From: Melampsora larici-populina 98AG31
Taxonomy: Eukaryota; Basidiomycota; Pucciniomycetes; Pucciniales; Melampsoraceae
Direction of reading: 5' to 3'
Length of the DNA: 64,000 nt
NCBI RefSeq assembly: GCF_000204055.1
Contig: NW_006768774.1
Coordinates: forward strand, 1,689,819 to 1,753,818
Part shown: one piece after another, positions 44,068-58,028 of the stretch
How the letters are laid out: every line of letters starts with the position of its first letter
Position numbering within the stretch: the first letter of the stretch is position 1
Position numbers and translations under genes: made by a program
Notes under the pieces: model-generated
Told to the model about the DNA's origin: nothing
The model's database searches: none
Seen by the model: only the letters and a program-made list of their open reading frames with translations

Positions 44068-45182
44068 ATGCCATCCTCAACCTCTTCTATCAGTCAGTTT
44101 TAATCTTCAATTCGCATACATACATACATACATACATATGGACCTCATGGTTAACGCATTTTTTGATTCTTATCTTCTGCAATGTATAGTTCCCGAAACG
44201 ATGTTCAATTATTTAGCGATCATGGCTTCTTCGTTCATGATCGGATATTGGGTCGGCTTAGGAAAATCTTTAGGTTATACACGAAGCAGTTCAAATCGAT
44301 CACCAAGTAGTGATGAAGATGAAGATTGTATGTTTTCTTTCATTGGAGCTATTCAACCAAACGATGATCCATCCTGATTTGCCACTTGGAACTACACACA
44401 CATCAATTATCTAGCTGATCGAAGTGAGAATGAAGTGATGAATGCAAAAGCTGGACCGATGGAGGAATGTAAATTGGTAATACTTTGATTAAAACTATCA
44501 AATTCCTATTGATCCTACTAAACCTTGTATGATCTCTTTTTCGGTTTTCTAAATCCAATAATGTAGGTATTAGTTGTACGAACAGATTTAGGAATGACCA
44601 AGGGTAAAATTGCTGCACAATGCAGGTAAGCGATTAAACTTGATCAGATCTTCTTCGAAAAAAAAACCAACGATCTAATGAAACAAAAAATCTACTTTTT
44701 CAACAAAAACTCAAAAAGTCACGCTACCTTAGCTTGTTATAAAGCACTTCGAAAAGGAAATCCAAGTTTACTAAAACATTGGGAATACACTGGACAAGCC
44801 AAGATAGCATTAAAACTTGAATCAACTGATGGAACTAGTGAAGAAGATGAAATGTTATTACTTAAAGCCAAAGCCAAAAGTTTAGGATTATGTGCAAGGG
44901 ATATCCAAGATGCGTAAGTCTGATTTCTGATCATTAAAGTCTTCAAAGTCAGTTTGATTAATAATCTATAACTTTCTTTTTCTTAGTGGTAGGACTCAGA
45001 TAGCAGCTGGGAGTAGGACTGTACTTGGAATCGGGCCAGGCCCTGTTGCATTGATCAATCAAGTCTGTTTCGATAAGACATTGATTATTCACAATCCATC
45101 CAAAATATCGAACGATAAACTAACATCAGCTTCTGCTTTCTTACAATTTTTTCAGGTAACACGTCACCTCAAATTGCTATGA
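44068..45182 (+). CDS. PTH2: Peptidyl-tRNA hydrolase 2 (Pth2 family)
   Basis: Hydrolyses the ester bond of peptidyl-tRNA to recycle tRNA after abortive translation. Seven exons join in phase: 44068-44092, 44190-44327, 44415-44476, 44567-44625, 44719-44913, 44987-45062, 45156-45182, giving 193 residues. An N-terminal hydrophobic stretch (NYLAIMASSFMIGYWVGLG) suggests membrane anchoring, as in eukaryotic Pth2/Bit1; a Ser/Asp-rich linker follows. The catalytic domain shows VLVVRTDLGMTKGKIAAQC continuing to SHATLACYKAL, then LLKAKAKSLGLCARDIQDAG, RTQIAAGSRTVLGIGPGP and the terminal INQV...HLKLL, all hallmarks of the family. Length and ending are normal. The first exon is short; the ATG at 44201 is an alternative start. 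No damage seen. Confidence 0.93.
44116..44141. repeat. CATA microsatellite in Pth2 intron 1
   Basis: About six CATA units lie within the first intron. Confidence 0.85.
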
Positions 45183-47527
45183 AGATTGCTTGATGTAAAG
45201 GTATGTTACGCTTAAATCAAAATGCTTGTGATTACAATTTTTTGATTAGGAATCTCATTGAAAGTTTGAGTAATGATTCGATCAAAGTTACTTATCTACG
45301 TTCAAAATCAAGATACCCCTTATATTTTTGTCAATTAAAAAAACACGAGTTTGTATGGAAACTATGCAGACCAGAACTAACAAACTAGGGATGTATCAAA
45401 CAGATTGGTAACCTATGAAGTGCTCGTTTGAAGTGGCTCACAAGCTGCTCAGATTTTGTACCAATCCGAATTGTTTAACCTGCTTCAAAGCCTGTTGAGA
45501 TTACCCACGACTTTTTGGATTTATTTCTTTGAATGTGACCGTACCAGTAGTTGAATGTAACAGAAGTAGTGGGGAACCAAACTTTTTTTCATAGCCATTT
45601 CCAAAAAAAACATCTATAAACAGAGTCTGGAGATAAGATTCAAGGTCGTGCAAACTAGATGGCCTACCTGTATTTTTTTGTGCATCAGATCATCAACCTT
45701 ATCCAAAGACAAGAAGTTGAAATAGATTTTGTATATCTGGTCAAGCGATCTCATTTATATTCAGGTTCACCAAGAAACTAATCCCATCAAAAAATGAATC
45801 AGGAAGAGGTTTTTGATGACTTTGATTTTTTATTATTTATAAAATGAATTGATCTATAGCAAGCCAAAACCTGGTTCAAATTTGTTTGCAGATAAATTGT
45901 AAGAATCTCTTGAAATTGAATTCAGACCTTTCAGATCATCATAGATTAGAAGGTTTTTGTATGGCATAATGTCTACAACTTATGGATCAAAGGTACTTCA
46001 GGAATTAGAGGGTGCTTGAGTTTTATTTTTGTTTAAGGATTCAAACAATGGAGACTTGAGATCTCATGAATTCAAGATTACCATCAAGAGAATCTTAATT
46101 GGTTCAGCTCTAAAGCCTTGAATCTTAATCATTCCTTCGACAAATCAAGAAAAGACTACAATTGAAAATTCAATCTCAACCATGTCGTTGTCAGCAGAAA
46201 ATCAAACAACAGTCACGCCTGAATCTAATCATTCATTTGGCCATCTTTTCAACAGGATTCTGTCAATCCGTTGTAGAAATTTCTTTTTGTAAAAGAATTC
46301 CAATGCTTCCTGCTCTTGCTAACTTGATGCCTCGTGAAACAAAATTATATACTTCAAAGGATTTGAATCTATCTCTCTCATGAACATTGATTTATGATCA
46401 TCAGGAATGGGTTTTTTATCGTGAAGTCTCTTCAACATACCTTAAACAATTTGGGAGAATTGGGTGCTCAGAATGCGAAGAAAGACAATGGTCAGTAAGG
46501 TTACTTGATGACTTGTAGACTAGACAACATACACGTGTGGTTTGAGTCAGAAGAAATGATGATGTATATGATTTTCTTTTTGCTTTAGGAGGGAATAAGG
46601 TTATCTGTTTGAAGGAGTGATGGGATTTATGTGGAAACTTAGAATTGACCAGAACACATGACCCTTACAATTCGGTTGTGATTTAGACATGATGAAAGTG
46701 AATTTTGATTGATGTCTGTTTTTGTAATTCCTCACTTCTCCACACACATCCTTGACCTGGATTTCTGATTTGACTTGATTTGTTCAACTTGTCATTCAGA
46801 GTCAGACTGCTGTTAGATAGATGATCCATGAACCCATCTTTTTGAATCTTGAATCCATGATTTTAAACTTATCAAGTGATCTGATTTGATTTGATTTACC
46901 CTTTTAGGATTAGGACCCTTGATCCCTGTGTGAAGTGATTTACCCAATTGGATGATAACTAAAGTCTAGAACACCACTTTAGTCTTTGAAGGTCTTTCAA
47001 CCTCTAAAATCTTCTAAAATCATCCCAAAATTGAAAATTATCTAAGTTTTATGTACCTTAAACTCAACCTAAACTCTTGATTGAAGTTGATTGATTCAAC
47101 CATACTTTTGGTGGTGGGTTGGCTTACACTTTGACCAACTGATTTTCAACTTTTCTTTAATCCATCAATTTCACTTTCATCCGAATTATAAATCCAAGCT
47201 CAATCATCACTTGATCATTCGAATTGAAGTTTTACGTAAGTCATTGAAGCAATCGAGTCAAAGACCATCATCAATTCATCATAGCAAAAACGAATCAAAG
47301 TTTAGTGAATGAAGAAACGAGATCAATAGAAGATACAACATTATCATACATTCCAAGACCATCATCTTATAGCTTTCTCTTACCATCAACTGACATTACT
47401 CACATCACATTACACAGCATCATTGATTTTCATCTACACCGTCAATCATACATTACATTCTTTATCAACATCACAGCAAAACAAACAACATCATCATCAA
47501 AACAGTGGATTTCGAAATTCCAAACTA
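45183..47527. other. Intergenic, upstream of glucan synthase
   Basis: No supported gene; short frames only (for example 46162-46383). Probably holds the promoter and leader of the glucan synthase gene. Pyrimidine-rich near 47300-47500. Confidence 0.45.
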
Positions 47528-50500
47528 ATGAGTCATCAAAATCCATTCTCACCTGGAGTGGTACATCCATCACAGTTCGGTCAAGAGACTGAAGAGCATC
47601 ATTCGGATATCGGTTATCATTCTCGTTTATCCGATCAACCTAATCCTAATTTAAATCATCCCAACTTTCAATCTAATCCTAAATATCATGATGATAGAGA
47701 AGCTGATTCAGGTCTTCCATATAGGTTAGTTCTCTTTCTATCAATCCAATCCAAACCCAACCCAAAAACAGGTACCATTCCTTGACAGGATCATGGTGCT
47801 TTAAGTTTAATGATCGAAATCCATCGATTCAATTTAGCTGATTAAACGTTTGAACCGCTTTTTACCCTTTTCTTTCTTGACTTCACTTGACGATTTTCAT
47901 TCGTTTGCTTGCTTGTTGCTTTTCTCTATTTGCGTGTTTTGTCCCTTTAACGGTTTGCTGTTTGATTCAACTTCAACATTCACACTCGGAACTTGAATGA
48001 TCTGAATCGAATCACTATCCTATCAACCGAAACTCGATGAAAACAACAAACTACAACTCTCTATCAACAACCAACCCTACAAATTCAAATTCATCTCTTT
48101 CTCTCTCTCATCTTCGGTTTCCAACCTTACAACATTCTCATCCTCACTCTCAATCCTCTACCACCACCACCACCACCACCACACTCCGATGGTCATCTAA
48201 ACGATCCACTTCCTCACCTGGCTGCCAAAACACATCACGGATGCACTACTGAACTTACTTTCGATTCGATCCGATTCTCTCTACTTCCTCGCTCTACAAC
48301 ATATCCTCGGTTACATTAATCTCTTCCTTTCTCTCTCTCTCTCTCTTAACCCATTGCTACCACTAACCAATCAATCATCTCATCACACCCAATCTCTTTG
48401 ATCTCGCCATCATCCTCACTCACAACACTCTGTCATCCAACACTCATACATCCTCACTCTCAACATTACCTCCTCAACCTGCAACGTTGATCCTACGCTT
48501 CCTTCACCCGACATCTCAACTGCAACTCTTGGTCAATCCGATTCACCTCAACCGTCATTTATCTATTCGACCACTTGCTCTTCCCTTGACATCTATCTCG
48601 CAGTCGACCTGCCTATACTCCTTCGACTGAAAGCTTGATGGGTGCTCCGAATGCAGGCTTCCGGGGGCAAGAACCCATGAGTGGCTCTTCTAGTCAGTTT
48701 TATCAATCCTTTTCTTTTCAACTCTAAACTCATGTATACTCACACTGCTTTCTTGGTCTCTCTCTATCCAGCCCCTACAGCCTATGAGTCATATGGATAC
48801 TCAAGTGGTGCTACTGGTCATGGAGCCGATCCTTACTCTCGATTGCGAGAAGCCTATCCTGCCTGGAGTTCAGATTCACAAATTCCTCTCAGTAAAGAAG
48901 AAATCGAAGATGTGTTCATTGACTTGGCCAACAAATTTGGATTTCAGAGAGACTCGATGAGGAACGTTTACGACCATCTGATGATTCAACTTGATGTGAG
49001 TAGATTGACTTCTTCTCTCTTGATTCTCGACGCTGATCAAATCTCTTACTCATCTGATTCGTGTGATCAGTCAAGGGCTTCGCGCATGTCTCCCTCACAA
49101 GCCTTGTTGACCTTACACGCCGATTACATTGGTGGTGAACATGCCAACTATCGTAAATGGTACTTTGCCGCTCAACTCGATCTCGATGATGCAATCGGCC
49201 AGACATCTCATGCTATCCTCGGGTCGACCAAACCGGCAAAAAAGTTGAAATCAGCCTCTGCCAAGTCATTGGAATCTGCTCGAACGCGCTGGCGACAGGC
49301 TATGGCCAACATGTCCTCTTACGATCGCATGCGTCAGATAGCACTCTATCTTCTTTGTTGGGGTGAAGCTGCCCAAGTTCGGTTCATGCCCGAATGTCTC
49401 TGCTTCATCTTCAAATGTGCAGATGATTATTATCGTTCTCCAGAATGTCAAAATCGGGTCGAACCTGTTCCTGAAGGCCTTTACTTACGGGCGGTCATTA
49501 GGCCACTTTACCGATTCTTCAGGGATCAAGGATATGAATTGATTGATGGCGTATTCATGCGAAGAGAAAAAGATCATATGGACATCATTGGATACGATGA
49601 CATCAACTCACTGTTTTGGTACCCTGAAGGAATCGCAAAGATTGTACTCAATGACCGCGTATGTCATATTGCTTGACCTCTGCGCCCGATTAATCTCATC
49701 TAACTGCTCTTGATTCTTTTAGACTCGCCTGATCGACATTCCCCCTGCTCAGAGGTACATGAAATTTGATAAAATCGAGTGGCGTCGAGCGTTCTTCAAG
49801 ACGTACCTAGAAAAACGTTCATTTGGTCACATGATTGTCAATTTCAATCGAATCTGGGTACTTCATATCAGTGTATACTGGTATTTTACTGCCTACAAGT
49901 GAGTTGAACACCATATATTCACCATGGCAGATGTTCCAATTTCAAGATGCTTACGAGAAATTTTGATCCCAGTTCTCCTTCTATATACACTCTTCCCAAT
50001 CAGCGTACTCCCACCACCGCGATGCAGTGGTCTGCTGTCGCTCTCGGTGGGGCAGTATCGTCTCTGATCATGATCCTTGCTACAGCCACCGAACTCTCAT
50101 ATGTCCCCACCACGTGGAACAACACTTCTCATCTCGCTAGACGCATGATCTTCCTGGTCGTCATCTTGGCTCTTACCGCTGGACCTACTGTATACATCGC
50201 CGGATTTGATCGAACCTCACAAACTGCCAAATTAATTGCTATCATCCAATTCTGTATCTCAGTCGTGGCTACAATACTCTTCTCTATTGTACCATCTGGT
50301 CGGATGTTTGGGGATCGGGTGTCCGGCAAGGCCCGCAAGTATCTTGCTAATCAAACCTTTACAGCTGCCTATCCCGATCTTGAGTTTGCAGCACGTTCAG
50401 CTTCGATCTCACTTTGGTTACTGGTCTTCCTTTGTAAATTCGTCGAATCATATTTTTTCTTGACTCTCAGTTTCGAAAATCCAATCCAAGTCATGGTAGG

Positions 50501-53500
50501 TATGAAAGTACAAGGGTGTCGGGACAAACTTTTTGGTGATATTCTGTGTCGTAATCAACCTGCATTCGCATTGTCGATCATGTTCGTGATGGATTTAGTT
50601 TTATTCTTCTTGGATACATTTTTATGGGTGAGTTGTCCAAACTTCATTTTTTTATTCCTTGTCTTCAGAAGTTTCTGACAACCTTTTTTCGCCAGTATGT
50701 GATTTGGAACACGGTCTTCTCCATTGCAAGGTCTTTTTCGTTGGGCCTTTCGATCTGGACACCTTGGTCAGATATCTTCACACGTTTGCCCAAACGAATC
50801 TACGCAAAAGTTCTTGCTACCTCCGAGATGCAGGCAAGGTATAAGCCCAAAGTCTTGGTATCTCAGATTTGGAATGCGATCATCATTTCAATGTATCGTG
50901 AGCATTTACTGAGCATCGACCATGTCCAACGTCTTCTTTATGTATGTTGTTGTCTCTTTTCTTTTGGTTCATGTTATCAAATACTGATTTATTGTGCATT
51001 TTATCAGCATCAAGTCCCAAGCGAGAATGATGGCAAGCGTACACTTCGAGCACCGATGTTCTTCATCTCACAAGAGGACAAAGGACTAAAGGCCGAATTC
51101 TTTCCTCCTGGAAGTGAGGCCGAAAGACGAATTTCATTCTTTGCTCAATCTCTGTATGTCTATCTTCTCTTCGCTGTTCTGATCACAGTTAACTGATTTA
51201 ATGTATTTCTCAATATTATAGAACTACCTCCATCCCTGAACCGTTGCCTGTGGATGCCATGCCTACCTTTACCGTTCTCACGCCGCATTATTCCGAAAAG
51301 ATTTTGCTTTCGCTTAGAGAGATCATTAGAGAAGAAGACCAAAACGCTCGAGTCACCTTGTTGGAGTATCTGAAGCAACTTCACCCGGTCGAATGGGACA
51401 ACTTTGTACGGGATACAAAAATCTTGGCCGAGGAGGCTAATGTATTTCCATCTTATGCATTTGCCAATGGACAAGGTAACACGAGTTCAAGCGATGAAAA
51501 GGTCGAGAAGAAGAAGACGGACGACATTCCATTTTATACCATCGGTTTCAAGTCTGCTGCGCCCGAATATACTCTTCGAACTCGAATTTGGGCATCTCTT
51601 CGCGCTCAGACGTTGTATCGAACGGTATCCGGTTTCATGAACTACTCCAAAGCTATCAAGCTTCTCTATCGAGTCGAAAACCCCGAGATTGTACAACTAT
51701 ACGGTGGCAATACGGACAAGTTAGAACGCGAATTGGAGCGAATGGCTAGGCGAAAGTTTCGATTTGTGGTCTCGATGCAACGATACTCCAAATTCAGCAA
51801 GGAGGAAGTCGAAAACACGGAGTTTTTATTGAGAGCTTATCCTGATCTCAACATTGCGTATCTCGACGAAGACAAGCAACGTAAAGAAGGAGGAGAGACT
51901 CGAATCTACTCTGCGCTCATCGACGGTCACTCGGAGATCTTGCCTGATGGCCGAAGACGTCCCAAGTTCAGAGTGGAGTTGCCTGGTAATCCGATTTTGG
52001 GTGATGGGAAATCTGATAATCAGAACCATGCCATCATTTTTCATCGTGGTGAATATGTTCAGCTGATCGACGCCAATCAGGATAACTATCTCGAAGAATG
52101 TCTCAAGATTCGTAACATGCTTGGAGAATTCGAAGATTTCCACGTTTCCAATCAATCACCTTACTCATCGACGGGTGCAAAAGAATTCACCAAGTTTCCT
52201 GTTGCGATTGTCGGAGCAAGAGAATACATCTTTTCAGAAAACATCGGTGTCCTCGGTGATGTTGCAGCTGGAAAAGAACAAACGTTTGGTACACTCGCTG
52301 CTAGATCATTATCGTTTATCGGGGGAAAGCTACATTATGGACATCCTGATTTCCTCAATGCAATCTTTATGACTACTCGAGGAGGCGTTTCAAAGGCTCA
52401 AAAAGGTTTACATCTATCTGAAGATATTTACGCAGGTATGAACGCGTTTGGTAGAGGGGGTAGAATCAAACACACAGAATATTATCAATGTGGTAAAGGT
52501 CGAGATTTAGGTTTTGGAACGATTTTGAATTTCCAAACTAAGATCGGTACTGGTATGGGAGAACAAATGCTGGCGAGAGAGTATTATTACTTGGGAACCC
52601 AATTGCCTCTTGATCGATTTCTTACATTTTACTACGCTCATCCTGGATTTCACATGAACAACATTCTCGTAAGTCATATGTCTTGTTACCTTTGATATCC
52701 TCATATGCGGCGAGTTGACATGTATTCTTCACCCGTTCAGATTATCTTTGCTGTTCAATGCTTTATGTTCACGATGGTATTCTTGGGTACATTGAATTCC
52801 TCACTGACGATTTGTAAATATAACTCAGAAGGTCAATTCATCGGTTCACCTGGTTGTTATAATCTCGTTCCCACATACGATTGGATCAAGCGATGTATCG
52901 TGTCTATCTTTATCGTCTTCTTCATTGGTAAGTCATGCGGGCGCACAAACCACTCTCGATTCGATACTGACGTGTATTGTTTTTATAGCTTTCCTGCCAC
53001 TGTTCTTGCAAGAGTTGACCGAACGAGGGGTGATCTCAGCCTTGATCCGACTTGGAAAACAACTGGGATCCTTGTCACCCGTCTTTGAGGTCTTTAGTAC
53101 TCAGATTCAATCACACGCCTTATTGACCGACATGACGTTTGGTGGAGCGCGATACATTGCAACTGGACGTGGATTTGCGACCACTCGAATCTCATTCGCA
53201 ATTCTCTACTCACGTTTCGCGGGACCCAGTATCTATCTAGGGATGCGAACGTTGTGCCTTTTGTTATATGTCACCATGAGTCTTTGGATTCCATCGATTC
53301 TATACTTTTGGATCTCCGTCTTGGCACTTTGTTTGGCTCCTTTCATCTTTAACCCACATCAATTCAGTTTTACCGACTTCATTATTGATTACCGAGAGTT
53401 TTTGAGGTGGATGTGCAGAGGAAACAGTCGATCGCATGCAAATTCGTGGATTGGATACTGTCGATTATCTAGAACACAAATCACTGGATTCAAGAAGAAA

Positions 53501-54668
53501 CGATTAGGTTTACCTTCTGAAAAACTTTCGACAGACGTGCCTAGACCGGGTTGGAAAGTGATCTTATTATCAGAAATCTTGGCTCCTATGGCTTTGGCCG
53601 CGATTCTATCGATTGCTTACATGTGAGCCGTCTTCTGAATTCCGCTGTTATCATTTGAGTCATGTACTGATTCTGCTTATAAATTCTTTCCTCAGGTTCG
53701 TGAAATCCTTTAGCGATCCGCCTGCGAACGCGTTACTCCGGTTAGCGATTGTTTCTTTGGGCCCAGTAGTCTTCAATGCTACGGTCTTGCTAGCGCTGTT
53801 TGTAGTATCATTACTCTTCGGACCGGCCCTAGCATCCTGCTGCACCCGGTTTGGATCGGTGATGGCAGGCATCGCTCACGTGTTGGGAGTCTTGGGATTG
53901 ATTGGTTTTTTTGAACTACTTTGGTTCATCGAGCTTTGGAACATCTCGCACGCTGTCCTTGGAATGATTGCCACTATCGCGATTCAAAGAGCGTTGTTTA
54001 AGCTCTTGATTGCTTGCTTTTTGTCTAGAGAATTTAAGCACGATGAAACGAATCGAGCTTGGTGGACTGGGAAATGGTATGGTCGGAAATTGGGAGCGCA
54101 CGCTTGGTCACAGCCTGTGCGAGAATTCATCGTCAAGATCGTCGAGGTTTGTGTCATATTTCTTTGATCGTTTTAATAGGGAATGATACTGATCTGTCTA
54201 TGCTCTTCTTTACAGATGTCATTGTTCAGTGCGGATCTGTTAACATGTCACTTTGTGTTGATCATCTTATCGGTTCCACTCTTGATCCCATTCTCGAACC
54301 GATTACATTCGACAATGTTATGTGAGTCCTTTCGTTTTCTTGCAATTTTCTGTCTTCACTGATGCTGATGATATGACATCAAATAGTTTGGTTGAGACCA
54401 AGTAAACAGATCCGACCTCCAATCTTTTCGTTTAAGCAAAGAGCTCAAAGACGAAAGATTGTGGCCACCTATGGTGTCTTGTATGCAATCATCATCGGTA
54501 GCTTGATCGCCTTGATTGTAAGTTTTTCTTTATTGAAAGCTTCTTGGTTAACATGGACTAATGATTGACTTTCTTTTCCCACTCGGTCATATTCTTAACT
54601 AGGTCTTACCTATTGTTTTTAGATCATCTTTAGATGAAGCAGACTGTTCGATTTGTAGAAGCATTTAA
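47528..54668 (+). CDS. FKS1: 1,3-beta-glucan synthase catalytic subunit
   Basis: Membrane glycosyltransferase that makes cell-wall beta-1,3-glucan from UDP-glucose. Exon 1 is 47528-47724 ([20 protein letters not shown]...); an exon reading [20 protein letters not shown] ends at 48692; exons between these two are uncertain. Then 48772-48995, 49071-49658, 49723-49898, 49973-50627, 50696-50941, 51008-51153, 51222-52668, 52741-52927, 52989-53622, 53696-54146, 54216-54321, 54387-54517, 54603-54668: these add 1,685 codons in phase. Seen: cytosolic N-domain ([20 protein letters not shown]), first membrane cluster, FLTLSFENP at echinocandin hot spot 1 (about 50457), the catalytic central domain ([40 protein letters not shown]), DWIKRCIV at hot spot 2 (about 52882), and the C-terminal membrane cluster ending in a short [11 protein letters not shown] tail. 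All downstream borders are GT-AG, no stops. Confidence 0.95.
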
Positions 54669-56150
54669 TTTTTTTTTCATATTTTTTTACATTTACATCT
54701 TTCGACTTCCTTTCCAATCTACATCTCAACATGTTATCTATCTTTTTTCCCATCTCTATTTCTTCAAGACATCTTCTTTTTAACCACATCTTTGAACATT
54801 TTCCTTATATGCGTTCATTTTTCATTTTTTCATTTTTTTTCATTTTACATTATTTTAATGTAGTTGAAGTGTTTTGTGGAAAAAATGAGAAGTTTTTTTT
54901 AAAAGGAAGAAGAAAAACAGGATGATGGTGTTGGTGATAAGGGCGAGTATCATTTTTTTTTGACTGATTTTCACCATATATATATATATTTTGTATGTGT
55001 GTGAAGAAAAGAAAGCATTATCATTTTTTTTGAACATTATAATATGATTTTCCTTTTACATCTTATTTTTTTTTCTATTTCTTTCCTTTAAACATACAAA
55101 ACTTAAATATGTATTGTGTTGAGTAGTTCTTATAATTTTTTTTTTGGATGAAAGAAGAGGAAGTTATAAGAATGTTCTTTTTGATGATCTTTTCTTCTTC
55201 TTTTGGTTGTAGTAGTTTTTGATAATTAGGTACATACATATAAAGGTGAAAGAAAAATGTTAATGGACTAATTTGATTTTAAATTTTTTTATCTTTTTTT
55301 TTGATTTGGTGTTTTTGGTTTTGGTTTTGGTTTTGTTAGAAGTGGATTTTTGGATCAGATGATTTAATAGATTGAAGTGATTGAGAGTTTTTTAGGTTGA
55401 GTGGAGGGTTTTGATTGAGATTGAGAATGAGTTGATTGATCAAATTGAAGATTTAAGAGATGATCAAAAAAAACATATGTATGTACCTAAGAAACAAGAA
55501 TCAGATCAAAAACATATGAAATGAGAATGAGCTACAGTGGGAAAGAGCTTCTTGGAAAGACCAAGATGAGAAAGATAAAATCCAATAAAAAGATCAATTT
55601 CATCCCATGATTCATTGTGAGATTCAGAATCCAGTACCATCACATCTGTAGATACTTCATTAGAATTGGAACTATTGAACAAAGTGATGTCAAAGAATGA
55701 TTCTATGTGACTTGGTTCCTGAATTGGTGAGTTCTGATGAATCATTTTGATGAACTCTATCTTCAAATTCTTGGAGATGGTGGAGGTCTTCAAATTGTAC
55801 ATGTTGTTTGATATCATCTTTACCTTTTGGCCTATCAACTGTCAATAGACTCAGAGCGCTTGGGCTTTTGGCTTGAAGATTCATCTTGACCTGAGAAATC
55901 ATCTTCAATATATCAACTTTAATGTGAGGTTGTGACTTAGTCTTGTGAGAAGACATCCTGGAGAAGTAGCCTTCACAAGCTTGAAGTGGGTGGAATCCAC
56001 TTGGATATCAATGTCTTGGTTGTGTCCTTTGATTGGAGCTGGTGGGGTGTAAAAAAGGTGTGAGGAAGTCCAAGAACCAAAGAAAGGCTCAAAGCTGGTT
56101 TTGAGGCTCACCCAAAAGGCCTGCTTTTTGCGCCACACCCACCAGGTGAA
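54669..56150. other. AT-rich 3' flank; possible small minus-strand gene or relic
   Basis: T-rich downstream DNA with an ATATAT run near 54977. On the minus strand 55956-55690 and 55838-55506 two overlapping frames give HIKVDILKMISQVKMNLQAK and WDEIDLFIGFYLSHLGLSKK; a frameshift would join them. I do not recognise the product. Confidence 0.3.
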
Positions 56151-56158
56151 ACCAGATA

Positions 56159-56334
56159 CAGTTGAACCCACGCAATTGCATACCTGCGCAGCTGCATAAC
56201 CCGTGATAATGCATAGAAAAATTCCTCAATCTTGATACTTTTTACTGCCAAATTTGACAACAGGATTGCATAACCTGTCAAAATGCATGGGAAAAGTCTT
56301 CCACCCAAATTATGTGATTGGGCGGGTTTGACTG
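56159..56334. mobile_element. Tc1/mariner-type MITE, 176 bp
   Basis: Bounded by TA (56157-56158, 56335-56336). Left end CAGTTGAACCCACGCAATTG and the complement of the right end CAGTCAAACCCGCCCAATCA match, the CAGT-RAACCC style of Tc1/mariner ends. TGCATAAC-type words repeat inside. No frame. Confidence 0.75.
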
Positions 56335-56633
56335 TAGATAGCTCTTGATCTGATTATAAATCAAACTCAAGATGATTTGAATTTAGTCTTGATACAAGTT
56401 GTGATTGATCTTGATACCATTTGAAATTGATTTGAAATGAGTTTCTTTAAATAACCTCTTTTTCTTCTCATTACTTTTTGAAGTCTCTTTCTGAGAAAAG
56501 TAAAGTTAACAAAAGATAAAAAAAAAAGGTCTTATTTGTGTGTTATCTTGTAGTTTCTTTCTGTGTTCTTGTGGCTTGTGATTGAATTTTCTTGAATTTG
56601 GTTGAAAATGAATATAAAAAGGTCTTTTCACTG

Positions 56634-56838
56634 CCGGCATATTTGGCTGGGAGACAAACATCCAAGGAGGCCTCGGACGGCGCCCCTGAGGAAAAGGGCA
56701 CCCAAGGGTTAATTCCGCGGCAAATGTTGGCCCTGGCCGTTGCCTTGGATTGGATCCTCAGATGGGGGTTAACTCGGAGTCAGAATCCAAGGAATCCTTG
56801 GATTTTTGGCTCCAAGCCAAATATGCTGGCTGTGTTTG
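56634..56838. mobile_element. MITE of about 200 bp with GCATATTTGGCT ends
   Basis: The left arm GCCGGCATATTTGGCTGGGA and the complement of the right arm GCCAGCATATTTGGCTTGGA continue matching through ATCCAAGGA for about 45 bp. The interior is GC-rich against AT-rich surroundings. Target duplication not determined. Confidence 0.7.
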
Positions 56839-56839
56839 A

Positions 56840-58028
56840 GATTTACTGGAAATCCAAAATGAACAGGTGTTAAAGTAGGGACACTTTTCTTTTGAAATCT
56901 TGTGCCCATTTTTAAACACTTTCAACTATAGTAGGGCAGTTCAAGACTGGCTTTTACAGCCTGTCTTAAACTTTTACAGACTGCTTGAGTAGTTATAATT
57001 ATAAGTTTAATTTTGAGTTTGGTGAAACATCTCTAGAGGTGGTTCACCACTTTGCAATCATTTTTAAGGTCTTATACAGACTTATAGATATCAAGTGCAA
57101 AAAAAAACCTTTGAGGCTCCGCTCCAATTTGTAGAGTGAGACAAAACTAGAGAACTAGTTGTTAGTTCTAATCTACCGAAACAATAAGAAAATGTGACAA
57201 GAGAAAAGACAACAACTTCTAGGAAGAAACAGGAACTTTTATACAAAACATGTTTGACGTGGCGGTTACAAGTGACAAATTAGGAAAGAGAAAAACACTA
57301 GTTTAGATCACAATCTTCCTAACACTTCTAACCGGTCTAAACCGATCAAGGGTGAGAAGAAGGCTGAGTGGCTTGTCCTCTACGATGCCAAGTCAGTCCG
57401 GGCCTTAACACAATTGTCCGAAAAAAAGGGTTTTTTTGATTTTTTTGCCCTGCATACAACAGCCATTTGTTTTTTTAACCAGTTTCTCTTTAATTAACAC
57501 TCTTCTTGATCACGGAAAACACAGTTGTCCTGGAAATTTTGACGTCTTGTGTCAAACTTAACAAAAGTCCCTCGTTTTTGAGCTGTACAGGCCAGCTCAA
57601 AGGAGGGACTTACACGCAATGTCCCAAACTTGGCGTGAGATCTGTCGGGGTTTTTCCCAAAAATCTAAGAACTTCCCTGCATCAAAAACACATCAATCAA
57701 CCCATCTGGAGATGATTATCAAAGAGATGCGCTGTTCCCCTGAGCATCTGTTCCTGCTCTCAAAATCTCCAAAAGTCAAATGGCTCAAAAGATATCTTTT
57801 AAAAAGGCATCCGGGCCAAACCCAGGGCTATGATCAGGGCTTCAGAGCACTGCGGTGTCCAAAACTTGGAATTTGAGGACAAAAGGCAATTAATGTTGAC
57901 AAAACCTCCAATATGCCCAAGGCAAACTGTTGTTTGACCCAGTTGGACCGGTGGTAACACCACCATCCAAGTCCTCGATATCAACCACTCCCTTGCAAAA
58001 CATCCACTGACTTATAATATACCAACTC
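56840..58028. other. No clear gene; perhaps decayed 5' part of the helicase
   Basis: Short frames only. The GC content rises after 57500 and matches the following helicase pseudogene, so 57500-58028 may be its degenerate upstream exon sequence. Confidence 0.4.

Noticed and set aside
52505..52705. Minus-strand frames inside FKS1
   Set aside because: Shadow frames of a conserved coding exon.
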